Shown: piece by piece, positions 34,048-42,796 of the stretch
Numbering within the stretch: the first letter of the stretch is position 1
Layout: each line of letters begins with the position of its first letter
From: JBDTSW01 sp963807385
GTDB taxonomy: Bacteria > Actinomycetota > Thermoleophilia > Solirubrobacterales > 70-9
Reading direction: 5' to 3'
Assembly: GCA_963807385.1 (NCBI GenBank)
Contig: CAWEBQ010000002.1
Coordinates: 682,001-746,000 of the forward strand
DNA: 64,000 bases
Translations under genes and position numbers: made by a program
The notes under the pieces: generated by a model
What the model was told of the DNA's origin: nothing
The model's input: only the letters and a program-made list of their open reading frames with translations
The model's database searches: none

Positions 34048-35022
34048 TCAGTCGGCGACGGCGCGCGGGTGGGCCTTGAAGTAGACCTCCTTGATCCGCT
34101 CGCCGGAGAGGTGCGTGTAGAGCTGCGTGGTCGAGACGTCGGCGTGGCCGAGCATCTCCTGGACGGAGCGCAGGTCGCAGCCGCCCGAGAGCAGATGCGT
34201 CGCGAAGGAGTGCCGCAGCGTGTGCGGGCTCATCTTGCCCTCGAGCCCGACCTCCTTCGCGTGTCGCTGGATGATCTTGTAGAGGCCCTGGCGCGTCAGC
34301 GAGCCGCCTCGGAAGTTCACGAAGAGCTTGCCCTCGGGCTTGGAGCCGACCAGGTCCGGCCGGCCCGACCGAAGGTACCTGGAGGCCGCGGCGGCGGCCT
34401 CCCTCCCGACGGGCACCATCCGCTCCTTCGACCCCTTGCCCCGGGGCCGCACGAACCCGCGCCGCAGGTCGAGGTCCGTCACCTCGAGCCCCACCGCCTC
34501 CGAAGCCCTCAGCCCGCATCCGTACATGAGCTCCAGCAGGGCCCGGTCGCGCAGGGCGATCGGATCCGCCCCCGAGGCGCTGTCAAGAAGGCGCTTGACC
34601 TCCGCGTAGGAGAGGACGTGGGGAAGCTTTCGGCTTCGCGCCGGCGGGCTGAGCGAGGCGGTGGGGTCGTCCGCGATGAGCTCCTCCCGGCGCAGATGGC
34701 GATGGAAGGAGCGCAGGGCGGCGGTCTTGCGGTTGATTGTCGCCGGTGAGCAGGGTGGGTGCTTGGCGCCGTCGCCGTTGGGCCGCCCCGTCGCGAGGTC
34801 GGCCAGGAAGTCCGCCACGTCGCCCCGGTCGGCCTCGGTTGCACCCCGCCCACGGGTCGCGAGGAACGTCCCGTACTGCAGCAGGTCGGTCCGGTAGGCC
34901 TCCAGCGTGTTGCGCGCCAGCCCGCGCTCGAACTCGAGGTACGCGAGGAAGTCGAGGACGAGCGCTTCGAAGCGCGGCTCGATCTTGGGCTTCGTCTCTG
35001 GGGGCCGGACCGCGATCGCCAT
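34048..35022 (-). CDS. xerD: Site-specific tyrosine recombinase XerD
   Basis: Resolves chromosome dimers at dif with XerC. The SAM-like N-terminal domain (LVLDFLAYLEFERGLARNTL) and the catalytic domain are complete: Arg in GCGLRASEA, Lys in GKGSKERMVP, H-x-x-R in HTLRHSFATHLL, GHADVSTTQLYTHL with the nucleophilic Tyr. 324 residues. Position near pyrG agrees with mycobacterial order, where xerD follows pyrG. Confidence 0.9.
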   Translation of the reverse strand: MAIAVRPPETKPKIEPRFEALVLDFLAYLEFERGLARNTLEAYRTDLLQYGTFLATRGRGATEADRGDVADFLADLATGRPNGDGAKHPPCSPATINRKTAALRSFHRHLRREELIADDPTASLSPPARSRKLPHVLSYAEVKRLLDSASGADPIALRDRALLELMYGCGLRASEAVGLEVTDLDLRRGFVRPRGKGSKERMVPVGREAAAAASRYLRSGRPDLVGSKPEGKLFVNFRGGSLTRQGLYKIIQRHAKEVGLEGKMSPHTLRHSFATHLLSGGCDLRSVQEMLGHADVSTTQLYTHLSGERIKEVYFKAHPRAVAD

Positions 35023-35099
35023 GGCGGGGATGTTCTGGCCGGGCCCCGGCCTCCCTGCCCCTGCACGCAGCCGTGCGTGCGAGTCCGCCTACTACGCGA

Positions 35100-35927
35100 C
35101 TAGCTGCGCTCGATGAGCCAGGCCACGATCTCGTCGAGGATCGCCTCCCGCTCCGGCTCGTTCAGGATCTCGTGCCGCAGTCCCGGATACATCCGCAGGG
35201 TCTTGTCGTGGGAGCTGGCGAGTTCGTCCACCAGCCTGCTGCCGCTCGGCGACGTTAGCTTGTCGTCGGCGCCGTGCAGGATCAGCAGCGGGAGCGTGAG
35301 CGAGGGCAGTCGTTTGGGGAACGTCATGCCGACCCGCTCGAGCGAGACGATCGACTCGGCAGGAAACGAGCCGTGGAAATTGAGCGGATCGGCGTCGTAG
35401 CCGGCGACCACGGCCGGGTCGCGACTGACCGTCTCGGGATCCACCCTGAAGATCCCTCGCCCGGGCGCGACCCTCGCCATCGCGCGGGCGGCGAGTCGCA
35501 CCGGGGTCTTCTGATCGAGCGCCGCGAGGGCGCCACTCAGCACCAGCCCGGAGAGCTCGTCCTGGTGATCGCACGCGTAGTCGAGCCCGATCGCGGCGCC
35601 CATGCTGTGCGCGAGCAGGAATGGCCTGCGCTCGGGCACCTCGGCAGCGGCGATCCCAACCATCGTGCGCAAATCGGCCGCCATCGGCGCCACCGACGAG
35701 AACCGCATCCGCTCACCACCCGACAGGCCGTGCCCGCGGTGATCGAGCGCCCAGACGGGGTACCCGGCGGCCACGAGCCGGGCAGCCACGTGTTCGTACC
35801 GGCCGCAGTGCTCGCCGCCGCCGTGCGAGATCACGACCGCGGCGCGGGCCACACCCGATGCCGGCCACGCGCGGTAACGGATCTCGACGTCGCCCTCCCC
35901 CTGGAAACTCCCTGCGGCCTCGCTCAT
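35100..35927 (-). CDS. Alpha/beta hydrolase, monoacylglycerol-lipase-like
   Basis: 275 residues of Hydrolase_4 type. Nucleophile elbow AHSMGAA near residue 106, acid in LILHGADDKLTSP, His in LRHEILNEPER, oxyanion region ISHGGGEHCGRYEHVA. Such enzymes release fatty acids from monoacylglycerols or lysophospholipids. The ATG overlaps the stop of the upstream DUF3866 gene (ATGA); a GTG one codon earlier is possible. No signal peptide, so cytosolic. Confidence 0.85.
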   Translation of the reverse strand: MSEAAGSFQGEGDVEIRYRAWPASGVARAAVVISHGGGEHCGRYEHVAARLVAAGYPVWALDHRGHGLSGGERMRFSSVAPMAADLRTMVGIAAAEVPERRPFLLAHSMGAAIGLDYACDHQDELSGLVLSGALAALDQKTPVRLAARAMARVAPGRGIFRVDPETVSRDPAVVAGYDADPLNFHGSFPAESIVSLERVGMTFPKRLPSLTLPLLILHGADDKLTSPSGSRLVDELASSHDKTLRMYPGLRHEILNEPEREAILDEIVAWLIERS

Positions 35928-36991
35928 CACTCCAAACCCTCCCTGATCTGAGCGGCCAGCGCGCGCCCGGCTGCCAGCGGCGCCGCGAAGAAGAGCGGGT
36001 CCTCCTCCAGCGAACGCCCCATCGTCGCCGTCGGCAGGCCGCTGCTCGCGTAGCCCGGCAGGTCGATCTCCTCGACAGCGATGTCGTGGCGGCCGCCGCA
36101 GATCTCGATCAAGTCGTCGAGCGCCGCCTGGGGAGACCCGCCGCCCGGCGCCCCGCCCTCGGGCATGGGCCAGCCGGCCAGCGAGGCCTCCGGGACGGGC
36201 ACCCGAACCGTGCCGAGCAACATCTCCAGGACGGTCCTCGAGTGATGACTGAGCCCCCGATGGCGCGGCCTGGGGTCGGCGCTCGACAGGCGCGGAGCGA
36301 CCAGCGTCGGCAGACCGAGCGCGAGCGCCGCGTGCGCCCCCTCGAGCATGGCCATCCCGCCGTGGCCGAGCCGGCTGTCCGAGCCGAGGATGCCCGGCCC
36401 TGGGCCGACTATCACCGCGTCCCAGCCGAGTGAGCGGGCCGCTGCGTCGACCCCCCCGGCGAGGCTTATCGCCTCGTGCTCGCCACCGTACGCTGCCCCG
36501 GCGGTCACGTGGCCGGCGAGCAGCGACCCCTCCCGCAGGTCACTGACATCCCGGGAGAGCGACCCCGGGAGAGCAGCGCCGCCACCCTGGACGAAGCCGA
36601 TTGTGAGGCCGGGCTCGAGCTGGCTGGCTGCCCATGCCGCCGGGGCCAGATGGCCGTGGAGCGGGATCACGAGCACCGGGGGCGTGGCGTCGGTCGTCGC
36701 ACCCTCCTCGACGGGCTCAATGGGATGCTGGAGCGAGGAGTAGTTGAGCTTCATCACGTGCGGACCCGTCGCACCCTCCGCGTCGAGGCCGCGCGTGAGG
36801 TTCACGTGCACCACGTCGAAGCCGCCCGACCCCAGCCCGAGGTCGAGCGCCTCCACGTTCACCACGACCTCGTCCCCGGATTGGACGGGTCCGACTAGCC
36901 CCTCATCGGCCCAGGCCGGCCGCCGCTCCCCTCCGACATCCACGGTGAGGGGGTCCGCCTCCACGACGACGCCCCTACGGAGCTTCAGCAT
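35927..36991 (-). CDS. DUF3866 family protein
   Basis: 354 residues of an actinobacterial family of unknown function. The N-terminal 75 residues look like an OB or barrel domain (VVVEADPLTVDVGGERRPAWAD); the rest alternates strands and helices with HVMKLNYSSLQHPIEPVEE, VLVIPLHGHLAPAAWA, AVIVGPGPGILGSDSRLGHGGMAML and RHRGLSHHSRTVL. The GLSHHS and GPG segments may bind a metal or phosphate. It overlaps the upstream peptidase by 17 bases. Confidence 0.8.
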   Translation of the reverse strand: MLKLRRGVVVEADPLTVDVGGERRPAWADEGLVGPVQSGDEVVVNVEALDLGLGSGGFDVVHVNLTRGLDAEGATGPHVMKLNYSSLQHPIEPVEEGATTDATPPVLVIPLHGHLAPAAWAASQLEPGLTIGFVQGGGAALPGSLSRDVSDLREGSLLAGHVTAGAAYGGEHEAISLAGGVDAAARSLGWDAVIVGPGPGILGSDSRLGHGGMAMLEGAHAALALGLPTLVAPRLSSADPRPRHRGLSHHSRTVLEMLLGTVRVPVPEASLAGWPMPEGGAPGGGSPQAALDDLIEICGGRHDIAVEEIDLPGYASSGLPTATMGRSLEEDPLFFAAPLAAGRALAAQIREGLE

Positions 36992-38096
36992 CAGCGCCGG
37001 CCATATCGACGATCGCCTCGCAGATCGCGAGCATCTCCACGATCCGCTCCGCCGCCACGCTCTCCTCCGGCGTGTGGTTCGCCTCGGTGCCGTTGGCCAG
37101 GAGCACGCATTCGAACCCCCTCGGGACGAGGGCGTTCGCGTCGCTGCCGCCCCCGGTGGTGGTCTCCACCGGCTCGTGCCCGCAATGCTGGAGCGCCGCC
37201 TTGGCGATCCGCACGCTCTCCGCGCTCGACGCGAGCCGGTAGCCACGGAACATCTCGCGCACGTCCACGTCCACGTCGCAGCCGTGCTCGGTCGCAGCCC
37301 ACGTGCACGCGTCCACCATCGCTGCGACGGCGTCGCTCGCCTTCGCATCGTCGATCGAGCGCGCCTCCCCGTCCACCATGCACCTGCCCGGGACCACGTT
37401 GGACGCGGTGCCACCGCGGACGATCCCCACGTTCGCGGTGGTCTCATGATCCAGGCGGCCCAGGTCCATGGCGTTGACCGCAGCCGCGGCGGCGGCGATC
37501 GCGCTGCGGCCGTCCTCCGGGCGGATCCCTGCATGCGCCTCGAGGCCCTCGAACCCCGCGAGCAGCCGCTTGTACGTTGGCGCCGCGGTGATTACCTCGC
37601 CTATGGGGGAGGCGTGGTCGAGCACGTACCCGTACGGCGCCCGCAGCGATTCTAGGTCGACCTCCTTGGCGCCCCGCAGACCGTCCTCCTCGGCCGTCGT
37701 GAACACCAGCTCGATTCCCGTCGCCGCCGGCTCGGCCCGGTGGCGTGCGGCCAGCTCCATCAGCACCGTCACCGCCGCCTTGTTGTCGGCACCGAGGATG
37801 GTCTCGCCGGCGGAGCGGAAGGCCCCGTTGTCGCTGACAACCCGCACCGCACCGTCATGCGGAACGGTGTCCATATGCGCGCAGAACATCACCCATCCCT
37901 CCCCGCGCCCCGGCAGCCGCGCGATCAGATTGCCCGAGCCCGCGCGGGCAGCCTCAGCCGTGTTGTCCTCCGAGACCTCGACGCCGAGCGCCCGCAGCTC
38001 GGCGAGCAGGTCGTCGGCGACGGCCCGCTCATCTCCGGTCGGGCTCGCAAGCTCACACAACCGGACGAACCGGTCGAGCATGCGTTGATCGCTCAA
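36975..38096 (-). CDS. M20 family metallopeptidase (PepT/tripeptidase-like)
   Basis: 373 residues with the di-zinc site of M20 enzymes: H in CAHMDTVP, bridging D in LGADNKAAV, catalytic EE in FTTAEEDGLRGA, D in VLDHASP, and H in ANHTPEE. The lid/dimerisation domain lies between (HAGIRPEDGRSAIAAAAAAV). PepT-like enzymes trim tripeptides. The TTG start overlaps the stop of the SnoaL-like gene (TTGA) and has GAGGGGG upstream; ATG 38081 would be five codons shorter and lacks a ribosome site. Confidence 0.85.
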   Translation of the reverse strand: MSDQRMLDRFVRLCELASPTGDERAVADDLLAELRALGVEVSEDNTAEAARAGSGNLIARLPGRGEGWVMFCAHMDTVPHDGAVRVVSDNGAFRSAGETILGADNKAAVTVLMELAARHRAEPAATGIELVFTTAEEDGLRGAKEVDLESLRAPYGYVLDHASPIGEVITAAPTYKRLLAGFEGLEAHAGIRPEDGRSAIAAAAAAVNAMDLGRLDHETTANVGIVRGGTASNVVPGRCMVDGEARSIDDAKASDAVAAMVDACTWAATEHGCDVDVDVREMFRGYRLASSAESVRIAKAALQHCGHEPVETTTGGGSDANALVPRGFECVLLANGTEANHTPEESVAAERIVEMLAICEAIVDMAGADAEAP

Positions 38097-38491
38097 GGCC
38101 CAGCCCCCTCGCCGGCGGCGGCCGCGGCGGCGGCGGAGTCTGCCCCGACGTAGTTCCGGACGCTGGCGATCCTGCCATCGCGGGCGGCGACGAGCCAGCT
38201 CGCCCCCTGTTTCATCTCCAGGCCACTCCCCCGGCCTCGGAGCTTGATCCAGCCGTGCGCCACCACCCGGTCCGGACCCAGCTCGTCGAAACCCTCGATG
38301 CCGAGCTCCCACTGCTCGAACTGCTCGTCGATTTCAGCCGTCCAGGCCGCGACTCCGTCGTAGCCCTTGTAGACAGCCTGGGCCAGGGCGGAGTGGATCT
38401 CGATGTCCTCGGTGAACAGCGCGGGGTCTGGGTCGCGCTCGCCCTCGTTCCACCGGCGCCACACCTCTCTCGCAAGTTCCTCCGCCGACAT
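38093..38491 (-). CDS. NTF2-like (SnoaL-type) protein
   Basis: 132 residues: MSAEELAREVWRRWNEGERD, FTEDIEIHSALAQAVYKGYDGVAAW, DRVVAHGWIKLRGRGSG and RIASVRNYV. Closest in pattern to the plus-strand gene at 51811, which shares the R..WN.GERK/RDPQ start and the IDEQFEQW segment. Leaderless: TAGCCT is 8 nt before the ATG. The Ala/Gly-rich tail replaces the EALEAAGLSE ending of its relatives. Function unknown. Confidence 0.78.
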   Translation of the reverse strand: MSAEELAREVWRRWNEGERDPDPALFTEDIEIHSALAQAVYKGYDGVAAWTAEIDEQFEQWELGIEGFDELGPDRVVAHGWIKLRGRGSGLEMKQGASWLVAARDGRIASVRNYVGADSAAAAAAAGEGAGP

Positions 38492-38510
38492 CCCGCCGGA
38501 GGCTAGATGG

Positions 38511-39344
38511 TCAGGAGGTGGTGACGACGTGGGCGAGACCCGTGGCGCCGCCCTCGGCGATCAGGCCGTCGATCTTCTCCTTGACCGCGAGGCGCACAGA
38601 CTCGCGCTCGTCGTCGTCGAGGCCGTTGATCATCTCCGATAGCGGGCCGGCCAGCTTCATGGTTATGCCCCAGTGGAACTCCGCGTCCGGATACTCCCAG
38701 TGGATGGTGATCTGCTCGATCTCAGGCTCGGCCAGTCCACCCGCCGTGACCAGCTCGCGGATCCGCTCCGGCTCTCCCATCGCGAAGATGCCTGGGCCCC
38801 CCGGCTCCGGCGGCGTCACATGCCCTCTAGAGACCAGCTCCATCGCCGGGATCGCGGCCCAGAGGTTCTTGTCGGGACTCGCCCAGACCGCAAACGCCAG
38901 CCTGCCACCGTCTCGCAGCACGCGCTTGGTCTCTCCGAGGGCCTTCGCCGGGTCGGCCATCAGCATGTAGCCGAAGCGAGAGACGACGCCGTCGACCGAG
39001 TCGTCCTCGAGATCCATCCGCTCGGCGTCCAGCACCCTGTGCTCGACGTTGGCCAGCCCGCGCTCGGACGACACCTGCTGTGCCTTCTCCACCATGCCGG
39101 ACGAGAAATCGGTGGAGATCAGCCTGCCGCCCTCGCCCACCCGTTCGGCGGCGAGGAAGCCGGTGTCACCAGTCCCCGCCGCGACATCCAGGATCGTCTG
39201 ACCGGGCTGCGGATCGACGGCCTCGACGAGGGCCTCGGAGACCTGTCGCGAGCTCTTCCACAGGTACTCGCGCTCGCTGTGCCAATTGCCAGAGATGCGA
39301 TCCCAGTTTGCGCGGGACTCGCGGCGATACGCATCCAGATCCAT
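38511..39344 (-). CDS. SAM-dependent methyltransferase, UbiE/class I
   Basis: 277 residues. Motif I ILDVAAGTGDTGFLAAE, motif post-I LISTDFSSGMVE, acidic VEHRVLDAERMDLEDDSVD and LRDGGRLAFAVWAS identify a class I methyltransferase resembling UbiE/MenG. The substrate is unknown and no quinone genes are nearby. TAGACT lies 8 nt before the ATG (leaderless). Confidence 0.85.
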   Translation of the reverse strand: MDLDAYRRESRANWDRISGNWHSEREYLWKSSRQVSEALVEAVDPQPGQTILDVAAGTGDTGFLAAERVGEGGRLISTDFSSGMVEKAQQVSSERGLANVEHRVLDAERMDLEDDSVDGVVSRFGYMLMADPAKALGETKRVLRDGGRLAFAVWASPDKNLWAAIPAMELVSRGHVTPPEPGGPGIFAMGEPERIRELVTAGGLAEPEIEQITIHWEYPDAEFHWGITMKLAGPLSEMINGLDDDERESVRLAVKEKIDGLIAEGGATGLAHVVTTS

Positions 39345-39374
39345 GGAACAGCAGTCTAGGCCCGGGCGGGAGCG

Positions 39375-41057
39375 CTACGTCCGGCGCTCGACGCTCACGT
39401 CGTCGGAGGCGACGGACTCGGCGTCAGCGATCTCCGCCTCCGCCTCCGGGTCCCGCCCTCGCGCCAGCTCCGCGGCTGCCCCCACGAAATCGCGGAACAG
39501 CGGCTCAGGCCGTGTCGGGCGCGAGTTGAACTCGGGGTGGAACTGCGAGGCGACGAAGAACGGGTGGTCGGGGAGCTCGATCATCTCGACCAGACGCTCG
39601 TCCGGGGAGGTGCCGCCCGCGACGAGCCCCTCGTCCTCGAGGCGCCGGCGAAGCTGGTTGTTGACCTCGAATCGGTGGCGGTGGCGCTTGTAGATCACGG
39701 CCTCGCCGAAGATCTCGCGCGCCCTCGTGCCCTCGTGGACCTTCACGGGATCGGCGCCCAGGCGCATCGTCCCGCCCATGTCGGAGACCTCCTTCTGCTC
39801 GGGCAGGAGATCGACGACGGGGAAGGGTGTCTCGGGGTCGAACTCGGTGGAGTTCGCGCCGTCCATGCCCGCGACGTGCCGCGCGAACTCGGCCACCGCG
39901 ATCTGCATCCCCAGGCAGATGCCCAGGTACGGGATGCCCTTCTCGCGCGCGATCCGGGCGGCCTCGATCTTGCCCTCGATTCCCCGCTCGCCGAACCCGC
40001 CCGGGATCAGGATCCCGTCGGCGCGCTCGAGGCTCTCGACATCGATGTCCTCGGAGTTGACGAGCTTGACCTCGACGTTGATCCCGTGCTTGTAGCCGCC
40101 GTGATGGAGGGCCTCGATCACCGACTTGTAGGCGTCCTCGAGCTGGACGTACTTGCCGACCAGCGCGATGCGGGCGGTGCCCTCGCGCTCGTCGGCGCGG
40201 CGGACCAACTCCTCCCACTCGGCCATGTCGGGCGGGCCGGCGTCGATCCCGAAGTGGTCGAGCACGAGGTCGTCGACGCCCTCGGCCCTCAGCACCAACG
40301 GCACCTTGTAGATGTTGTCGACGTCGCGGGCGGAGATCACCGCCTCCTCCGGAACGCTGGCGAACAGCGCGATCTTCTTGCGGATCTCCCGATCGAGCCC
40401 GCGGTCGGAGCGGCAGACGAGTGCGTGCGGCTGGATGCCGATCCGGCGCAGCTCGTTGACCGAGTGCTGGGTCGGCTTCGTCTTCATCTCGCCCGCGTGC
40501 CCGATATAGGGGACGAGCGTGAGGTGCAGGAACATGCAGCGCTTCGGCCCGAGCTCGGAGTAGAGCTGGCGGATCGCCTCCAGGAACGGAAGGGACTCGA
40601 TGTCCCCCACGGTCCCGCCGATCTCCGTGATCACGAAATCCACCGCCTGGGACTCGGCGACGATCAGGATCCGCTGCTTGATCTCGTCGGTGATGTGCGG
40701 GATCACCTGCACGGTCGCGCCGAGGTAGTCGCCCCGCCGCTCGCGCCGGATGACGGAGTTGTAGACGGCCCCCGCGGTGACGTTGGAGGCGCGCGAGGTG
40801 TTCTCGTCCGTGAAGCGCTCGTAGTGGCCAAGGTCGAGGTCGGTCTCGGCGCCGTCCTCGGTGACGAACACCTCGCCATGCTGGAACGGGCTCATCGTCC
40901 CGGGATCCACGTTGATGTAGGGATCGAACTTCTGGAGCTGGACCCGGAAGCCGCGGGATACGAGCAGGCGGCCGATGGATGCCGCGGCGATCCCCTTGCC
41001 CAGCGAGGAGACAACTCCGCCGGTGACGAAGATGAAGCGCGTCTCGCCCGGCTTCAT
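39375..41057 (-). CDS. pyrG: CTP synthase
   Basis: Converts UTP to CTP with glutamine and ATP. The synthetase domain (residues 1-270) starts KFIFVTGGVVSSLGKGIAAA and has TDLDLGHYERF and EIGGTVGDIES; the glutaminase domain has GICLGMQ (nucleophile Cys) and FHPEF. 560 residues. A leader of about 35 bases follows TAGACT on the minus strand. First of the pyrG-linked cell-envelope block shared with mycobacteria. Confidence 0.96.
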   Translation of the reverse strand: MKPGETRFIFVTGGVVSSLGKGIAAASIGRLLVSRGFRVQLQKFDPYINVDPGTMSPFQHGEVFVTEDGAETDLDLGHYERFTDENTSRASNVTAGAVYNSVIRRERRGDYLGATVQVIPHITDEIKQRILIVAESQAVDFVITEIGGTVGDIESLPFLEAIRQLYSELGPKRCMFLHLTLVPYIGHAGEMKTKPTQHSVNELRRIGIQPHALVCRSDRGLDREIRKKIALFASVPEEAVISARDVDNIYKVPLVLRAEGVDDLVLDHFGIDAGPPDMAEWEELVRRADEREGTARIALVGKYVQLEDAYKSVIEALHHGGYKHGINVEVKLVNSEDIDVESLERADGILIPGGFGERGIEGKIEAARIAREKGIPYLGICLGMQIAVAEFARHVAGMDGANSTEFDPETPFPVVDLLPEQKEVSDMGGTMRLGADPVKVHEGTRAREIFGEAVIYKRHRHRFEVNNQLRRRLEDEGLVAGGTSPDERLVEMIELPDHPFFVASQFHPEFNSRPTRPEPLFRDFVGAAAELARGRDPEAEAEIADAESVASDDVSVERRT

Positions 41058-41072
41058 CGCTTCGTCAAACCC

Positions 41073-41909
41073 TCATTCACGTCTGCCGAGCGAGTCTAGT
41101 CGGCGCAGTGGCGGAAAGCGATCGACGAACGACGAGATCGACCGAAACTCCCCATAGATCGTCAGCGCGGCGATGACCGCCAGGGCGACCAGCCGAGCGT
41201 CGCCACCGAGGGTGACCAGCATCGCAATCCCGGCGAGCGCCCCAACCAGGTTCGAGCCGGTATCGCCGAGCATCGCCCGCTCGCGCAGCGTGAACCAGGC
41301 ACCGACGACGACCGGGCCGATGAAGAGGCCGAGAAGCTCGATCGGCACGGTTGACCACGCACCCAGGCAGAGGCCTGCGAGCAGCAGGATGAAGGCCTTC
41401 TCTACCCGTCCGGGCCGGAGGTCCAGGAGGTTGAACAGGTTCGTCGCCAGCAGGAGCAGGGCAAGGTCGGCGACGTAGTCGATGCCCTCCCTGCCGCGGC
41501 CCGAGACCGCGTAGGCGGCCAGCGCCAGAGCGCCCACCGCCTTGATCGCCCCCGTCGAGAAGCGGCCGTCCAACACCGCCCTCGCGTGACCCCTCCACCC
41601 CCGGGCGGTGTCGGCCGCCGCGCCGCGGCCCAGCGCGTCGTCCAGCAGGCCGAGGAACGCGACGCCGAGGATGTAGGTCGCCCAGCGGCGAAGCTCGGGG
41701 TCGAGCAGATCCAGGTCCGCACGATCGTCGAGGACCGCAAGCGGCGCGAGCGCCACAAGCGAACACGCGATCAGCACCGCTCCGGCCGGAAACGCGGGAT
41801 CAACGCCGCGGTAGTTCTCGCGCACCAGCCCGGCGCGCGCCATGTCATCGATCCACCGCCCGGCGACCAGGGCCGCAACGGCGCCCGAGACCAGCAGGCC
41901 GCTGATCAC
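41073..41909 (-). CDS. Glycosyltransferase 4 (MraY/WecA-like) membrane protein
   Basis: A 278-residue polytopic protein of the family that joins UDP-sugar phosphates to polyprenyl phosphate. Characteristic: FLGLLDDALG (Asp pair), NLFNLLDLRPGR (N-x-x-N-x-x-D) and AMLGDTGSNLVGA. It is shorter than MraY and lacks the usual C-terminal HHH motif, so a WecA/TagO-like or divergent role is likely. The GTG overlaps the stop of the upstream steB gene (GTGA). Lies between the SteAB pair and pyrG, so a cell-wall function fits. Confidence 0.75.
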   Translation of the reverse strand: MISGLLVSGAVAALVAGRWIDDMARAGLVRENYRGVDPAFPAGAVLIACSLVALAPLAVLDDRADLDLLDPELRRWATYILGVAFLGLLDDALGRGAAADTARGWRGHARAVLDGRFSTGAIKAVGALALAAYAVSGRGREGIDYVADLALLLLATNLFNLLDLRPGRVEKAFILLLAGLCLGAWSTVPIELLGLFIGPVVVGAWFTLRERAMLGDTGSNLVGALAGIAMLVTLGGDARLVALAVIAALTIYGEFRSISSFVDRFPPLRRLDSLGRRE

Positions 41910-42784
41910 GGCGTGTTGGACCTGCCGGGGCGTCGCAGCAGGCCCGGCAGCAGCTCGTCCGCGTCCTCCCCCACACCGAAGCTCCCCTGCGCGCCCCGCA
42001 GCGCATAGACAAGCGCGACCTGTCCGGCCACGGCTTCCACGTTGTTCACCGTCGTCAGGCCGAGTGAGTCGAAGAACCCGACCGAAGGCGGGTCGGCACC
42101 GCTGCGTTCAACGCCGACCACCGGCACCCCCGGCGCCGTCAGGCCGGCGATGAGGTTTCTCTCGAGGTCCTCCGACGCCGCCTGCTCAGGGCCGTCCAAC
42201 TCGGGCCGGGCCCGCGCCACGACGACACCGTCGACTCTCCCCGGGGCTCCGCTGAACGACAAGAGCAGCGCCTCGCGAGCCCGGTCGTAGAAGGCATTCC
42301 CCTCCACGAGGCCGGCGCCCGCCCGCCGGACTGCGCCTGCCGCGCGCTGCCGCTCTCGTTCGGCGCCCTCGGCCCTCCGGCCGCCGGTGAGCTCCGCCAG
42401 TGCGGGCACGTCGGGCGGCTCCCGAACCACCGCGAGCTGGGTCACCTCCGCGCCCGTCGGGGCGAGCGCGTCGGCCAGGTCCGCGCGGATGGCGTCCGGG
42501 CGCCCGCCGAACGCGACCAGGGCGATCTCGCGTTTCGCCAGGGTGGCCGTGGCCAGCGGCGGGTAGACGGTCTCGGCGAACCGCTGCTGCTGGGCTATCT
42601 CGCCCTCGAGCGAAGCGATCTCGGTGTTGGCCTCGTCGAGGTCGCCCTCGAGGCTCTTCTCGAGGTCCCGGCCGACGTCGTCGAGAACGTCGGACCCGAA
42701 CGCGGCCCCGATCAGGATCCCGATCGCAAGGGCGATGAACACCGCTGCGAGCGAGGCGACGTGGTAGCGCGACGAGTAACCCAT
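41906..42784 (-). CDS. steB: SteB/MctB family envelope protein
   Basis: 292 residues. TM helix at 10-28 (LAAVFIALAIGILIGAAFG), a coiled coil at about 32-66 (DVGRDLEKSLEGDLDEANTEIASLEGEI), then a Rossmann-like extracellular domain (IALVAFGGRPDAIRADLADAL). PF11382 proteins were first called copper transporter MctB (Rv1698) and in corynebacteria SteB, which with SteA controls the cell-separation hydrolase RipA. Position between steA and pyrG agrees with mycobacteria. Confidence 0.8.
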   Translation of the reverse strand: MGYSSRYHVASLAAVFIALAIGILIGAAFGSDVLDDVGRDLEKSLEGDLDEANTEIASLEGEIAQQQRFAETVYPPLATATLAKREIALVAFGGRPDAIRADLADALAPTGAEVTQLAVVREPPDVPALAELTGGRRAEGAERERQRAAGAVRRAGAGLVEGNAFYDRAREALLLSFSGAPGRVDGVVVARARPELDGPEQAASEDLERNLIAGLTAPGVPVVGVERSGADPPSVGFFDSLGLTTVNNVEAVAGQVALVYALRGAQGSFGVGEDADELLPGLLRRPGRSNTP

Positions 42785-42796
42785 GGAATCGTTCGC

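Noticed and set aside
41058..41109. Leaderless start for pyrG
   Set aside because: The only good -10 (TAGACT) lies about 38 bases before the ATG, so pyrG most likely has a leader.
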